Notes under the pieces: model-generated
Told to the model about the DNA's origin: nothing
Database searches by the model: none
The model's input: the letters and a program-made list of their open reading frames with translations, nothing else
Program-made: the position numbers and the translations under genes
Part shown: piece by piece, positions 4,934 to 5,911 of the stretch
How positions within the stretch are numbered: the first letter of the stretch is position 1
Layout: each line of letters begins with the position of its first letter
DNA from: Patescibacteria group bacterium
GTDB taxonomy: Bacteria; Patescibacteria; Microgenomatia; Daviesbacterales; UBA10151
Direction: 5' to 3'
Assembly (NCBI GenBank): GCA_023380995.1
Contig: JAMCTD010000036.1
Span: 1-5,911, forward strand
DNA length: 5,911 nt

Positions 4934-5911
4934 ATGCAAAGCAAATCCAGTTTCCGCAACTTTAAAAATGCCCAAAGCAGAAGAGATTTTTTAGCAAAAG
5001 AATTAGATATTGAATTGGACAAGATTGCTGATTTTAATTTTACAGAAGAAGAAGTATCAGGCAGAAATATTGAAAACCTAATTGGAGCCACCCAGATTCC
5101 TTTAGGAGCAGCAGGTCCATTAAAAATCATCAATCATCAATCATTAATCATCAATCATTTTATTCCCCTGGCAACTACCGAAGGAGCTTTAGTAGCCTCC
5201 ATCTCCAGAGGATGTAAAGCCATAACTGAAAGCGGTGGCGCAAAAGTTTTAGTGGAAGAAGTGGGTATTACCAGGGGTCCGGTTTTTAAAACTCACGGGA
5301 TTGAACACGGATTAAAAACTAAAGATTGGATAAGTAAAAACATTGTACAAATTTCTCAAGTAACCCAAAAAACTTCTTCTCACCTTAAACTGCTAAAAAT
5401 TGACTGTTCTTTGGCTGGCAGGAATTTATTTGTCCGCTTTTATTTTGATACCACTGACGCCATGGGCATGAATATGGCCACCATTGCCACAGAGGAGGCT
5501 GTAAAACTAATTGAACAAAAAACCAAAAGCCAATGCGTGTCTTTGGCCGGAAACTTTGATATTGACAAAAAACCTGCCTGGTTGAACTTTATTTCAGGCA
5601 GAGGCAAGAGAGTGTGGGCAGAAATTACCTTAAGCCAGGTTGTTTTAAAAGAAGTTTTAAAAACCACTTCTAAGAATTTAGCTGATTTAGCTTACAGAAA
5701 ATGTTTGCTGGGTTCAGCAATAAGCGGGTCTTTAGGATTTAATGCTCACTTCGCCAATATCATTGCTGCCATCTTTGCCGCCACTGGCCAAGATTTAGCC
5801 CATGTGGTAGAAGGAAGCCTGGGAGTTACCACTGCTGAAGTTTTAGATAATGGAGACCTATATTTTTCTATCTATCTTCCCTCTTTAATCGTGGGCACAG
5901 TTGGCGGAGGA
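4934..5911 (+). CDS. hmgA: Hydroxymethylglutaryl-CoA reductase, class I (3' end outside window)
   Basis: The 326 visible residues reach the last base with no stop. HMG-CoA reductase converts HMG-CoA to mevalonate with two NADPH, the committed step of the mevalonate route to IPP. Motifs: ENLIGATQIPLGAAGPL (47-63), PLATTEGALVAS (78-89, catalytic Glu83), GITRGPVF (111-118), DAMGMNMATIA (175-185, cofactor binding), SLAGNFDIDKKPA (203-215, catalytic Lys212), SGRGKRVWAE (221-230), TGQDLAHVVEGS (284-295, catalytic Asp287) and LPSLIVGTVGGG (315-326). DAMGMNM and GRGK indicate class I. The catalytic His and roughly the last 80-100 residues are beyond the edge. TTDAMG replaces the usual TGDAMG. Residues 65-75 are encoded by a heptanucleotide tandem repeat in the loop before the catalytic Glu segment. 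ATG 4934 is 8 nt after a -10-like TAAAAT with no Shine-Dalgarno. It is divergent from the polyprenyl synthase-uppS pair, fitting a shared isoprenoid supply role. Confidence 0.95.
   Translation, partial: MQSKSSFRNFKNAQSRRDFLAKELDIELDKIADFNFTEEEVSGRNIENLIGATQIPLGAAGPLKIINHQSLIINHFIPLATTEGALVASISRGCKAITESGGAKVLVEEVGITRGPVFKTHGIEHGLKTKDWISKNIVQISQVTQKTSSHLKLLKIDCSLAGRNLFVRFYFDTTDAMGMNMATIATEEAVKLIEQKTKSQCVSLAGNFDIDKKPAWLNFISGRGKRVWAEITLSQVVLKEVLKTTSKNLADLAYRKCLLGSAISGSLGFNAHFANIIAAIFAATGQDLAHVVEGSLGVTTAEVLDNGDLYFSIYLPSLIVGTVGGG
5125..5159. repeat. Five-copy heptanucleotide tandem repeat inside hmgA
   Basis: Five consecutive 7-nt units read AATCATC (three copies) or AATCATT (two copies: the third and fifth). 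Because 7 is not a multiple of 3, the array is read in all three phases and gives a 7-residue periodicity in the protein (IINHQSL then IINH, residues 65-75). The present copy number keeps the HMG-CoA reductase frame open; one unit more or fewer would shift it, while three units would preserve it. Confidence 0.85.

Overview
The window looks like a piece of a Candidate Phyla Radiation (Patescibacteria) genome, most likely Microgenomates-like. This is inferred from gene style, not from a marker gene. The clues are modest GC, tightly packed genes with 4-nt overlaps, anchored low-complexity surface proteins rich in Thr/Ser/Asn, a signal-anchored protein ending in a peptidase S74 chaperone domain, and a mevalonate-type HMG-CoA reductase. 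TGA acts as a stop at 1290 and 3819, which argues against the recoded Gracilibacteria/Absconditabacteria.

Left half (1-3107, + strand): a run of cell-surface or secreted proteins. It starts with the C-terminal tail of a cut-off protein (1-170). A 61-bp gap with degenerate 7-nt repeats follows. Next come a membrane-anchored fibre-like protein with a C-terminal S74 intramolecular chaperone (232-1290) and, overlapping it by 4 nt with a GTG start, a 606-residue multidomain secreted protein (1287-3107). The last two are almost certainly co-transcribed.

Right half (3112-5911): an isoprenoid block. On the minus strand, a trans-polyprenyl diphosphate synthase (3819-4886) overlaps a cis-prenyltransferase, uppS (3112-3822), by 4 nt. 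Facing away from them across only 47 bp is a class I HMG-CoA reductase (4934 to the window end, 3' truncated). HMG-CoA reductase commits carbon to mevalonate, the trans-synthase builds the allylic prenyl diphosphate, and UppS extends such a primer to the C55-type lipid carrier used for envelope glycan export. The uppS end and the surface-protein end converge with 4 bp between them, and I see no hairpin terminator there.

The most unusual signals are repeats inside essential-looking genes. A 75-bp imperfect palindrome lies exactly in frame within the polyprenyl synthase and encodes 25 extra residues just before the first Asp-rich motif, resembling the Rickettsia palindromic elements in principle. 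A five-copy heptanucleotide tandem repeat lies inside the HMG-CoA reductase gene, where gain or loss of one copy would shift the frame. A related 7-nt periodic array sits in the gap at 172-213. The divergent promoter region is itself nearly symmetric and appears to drive two leaderless messages.
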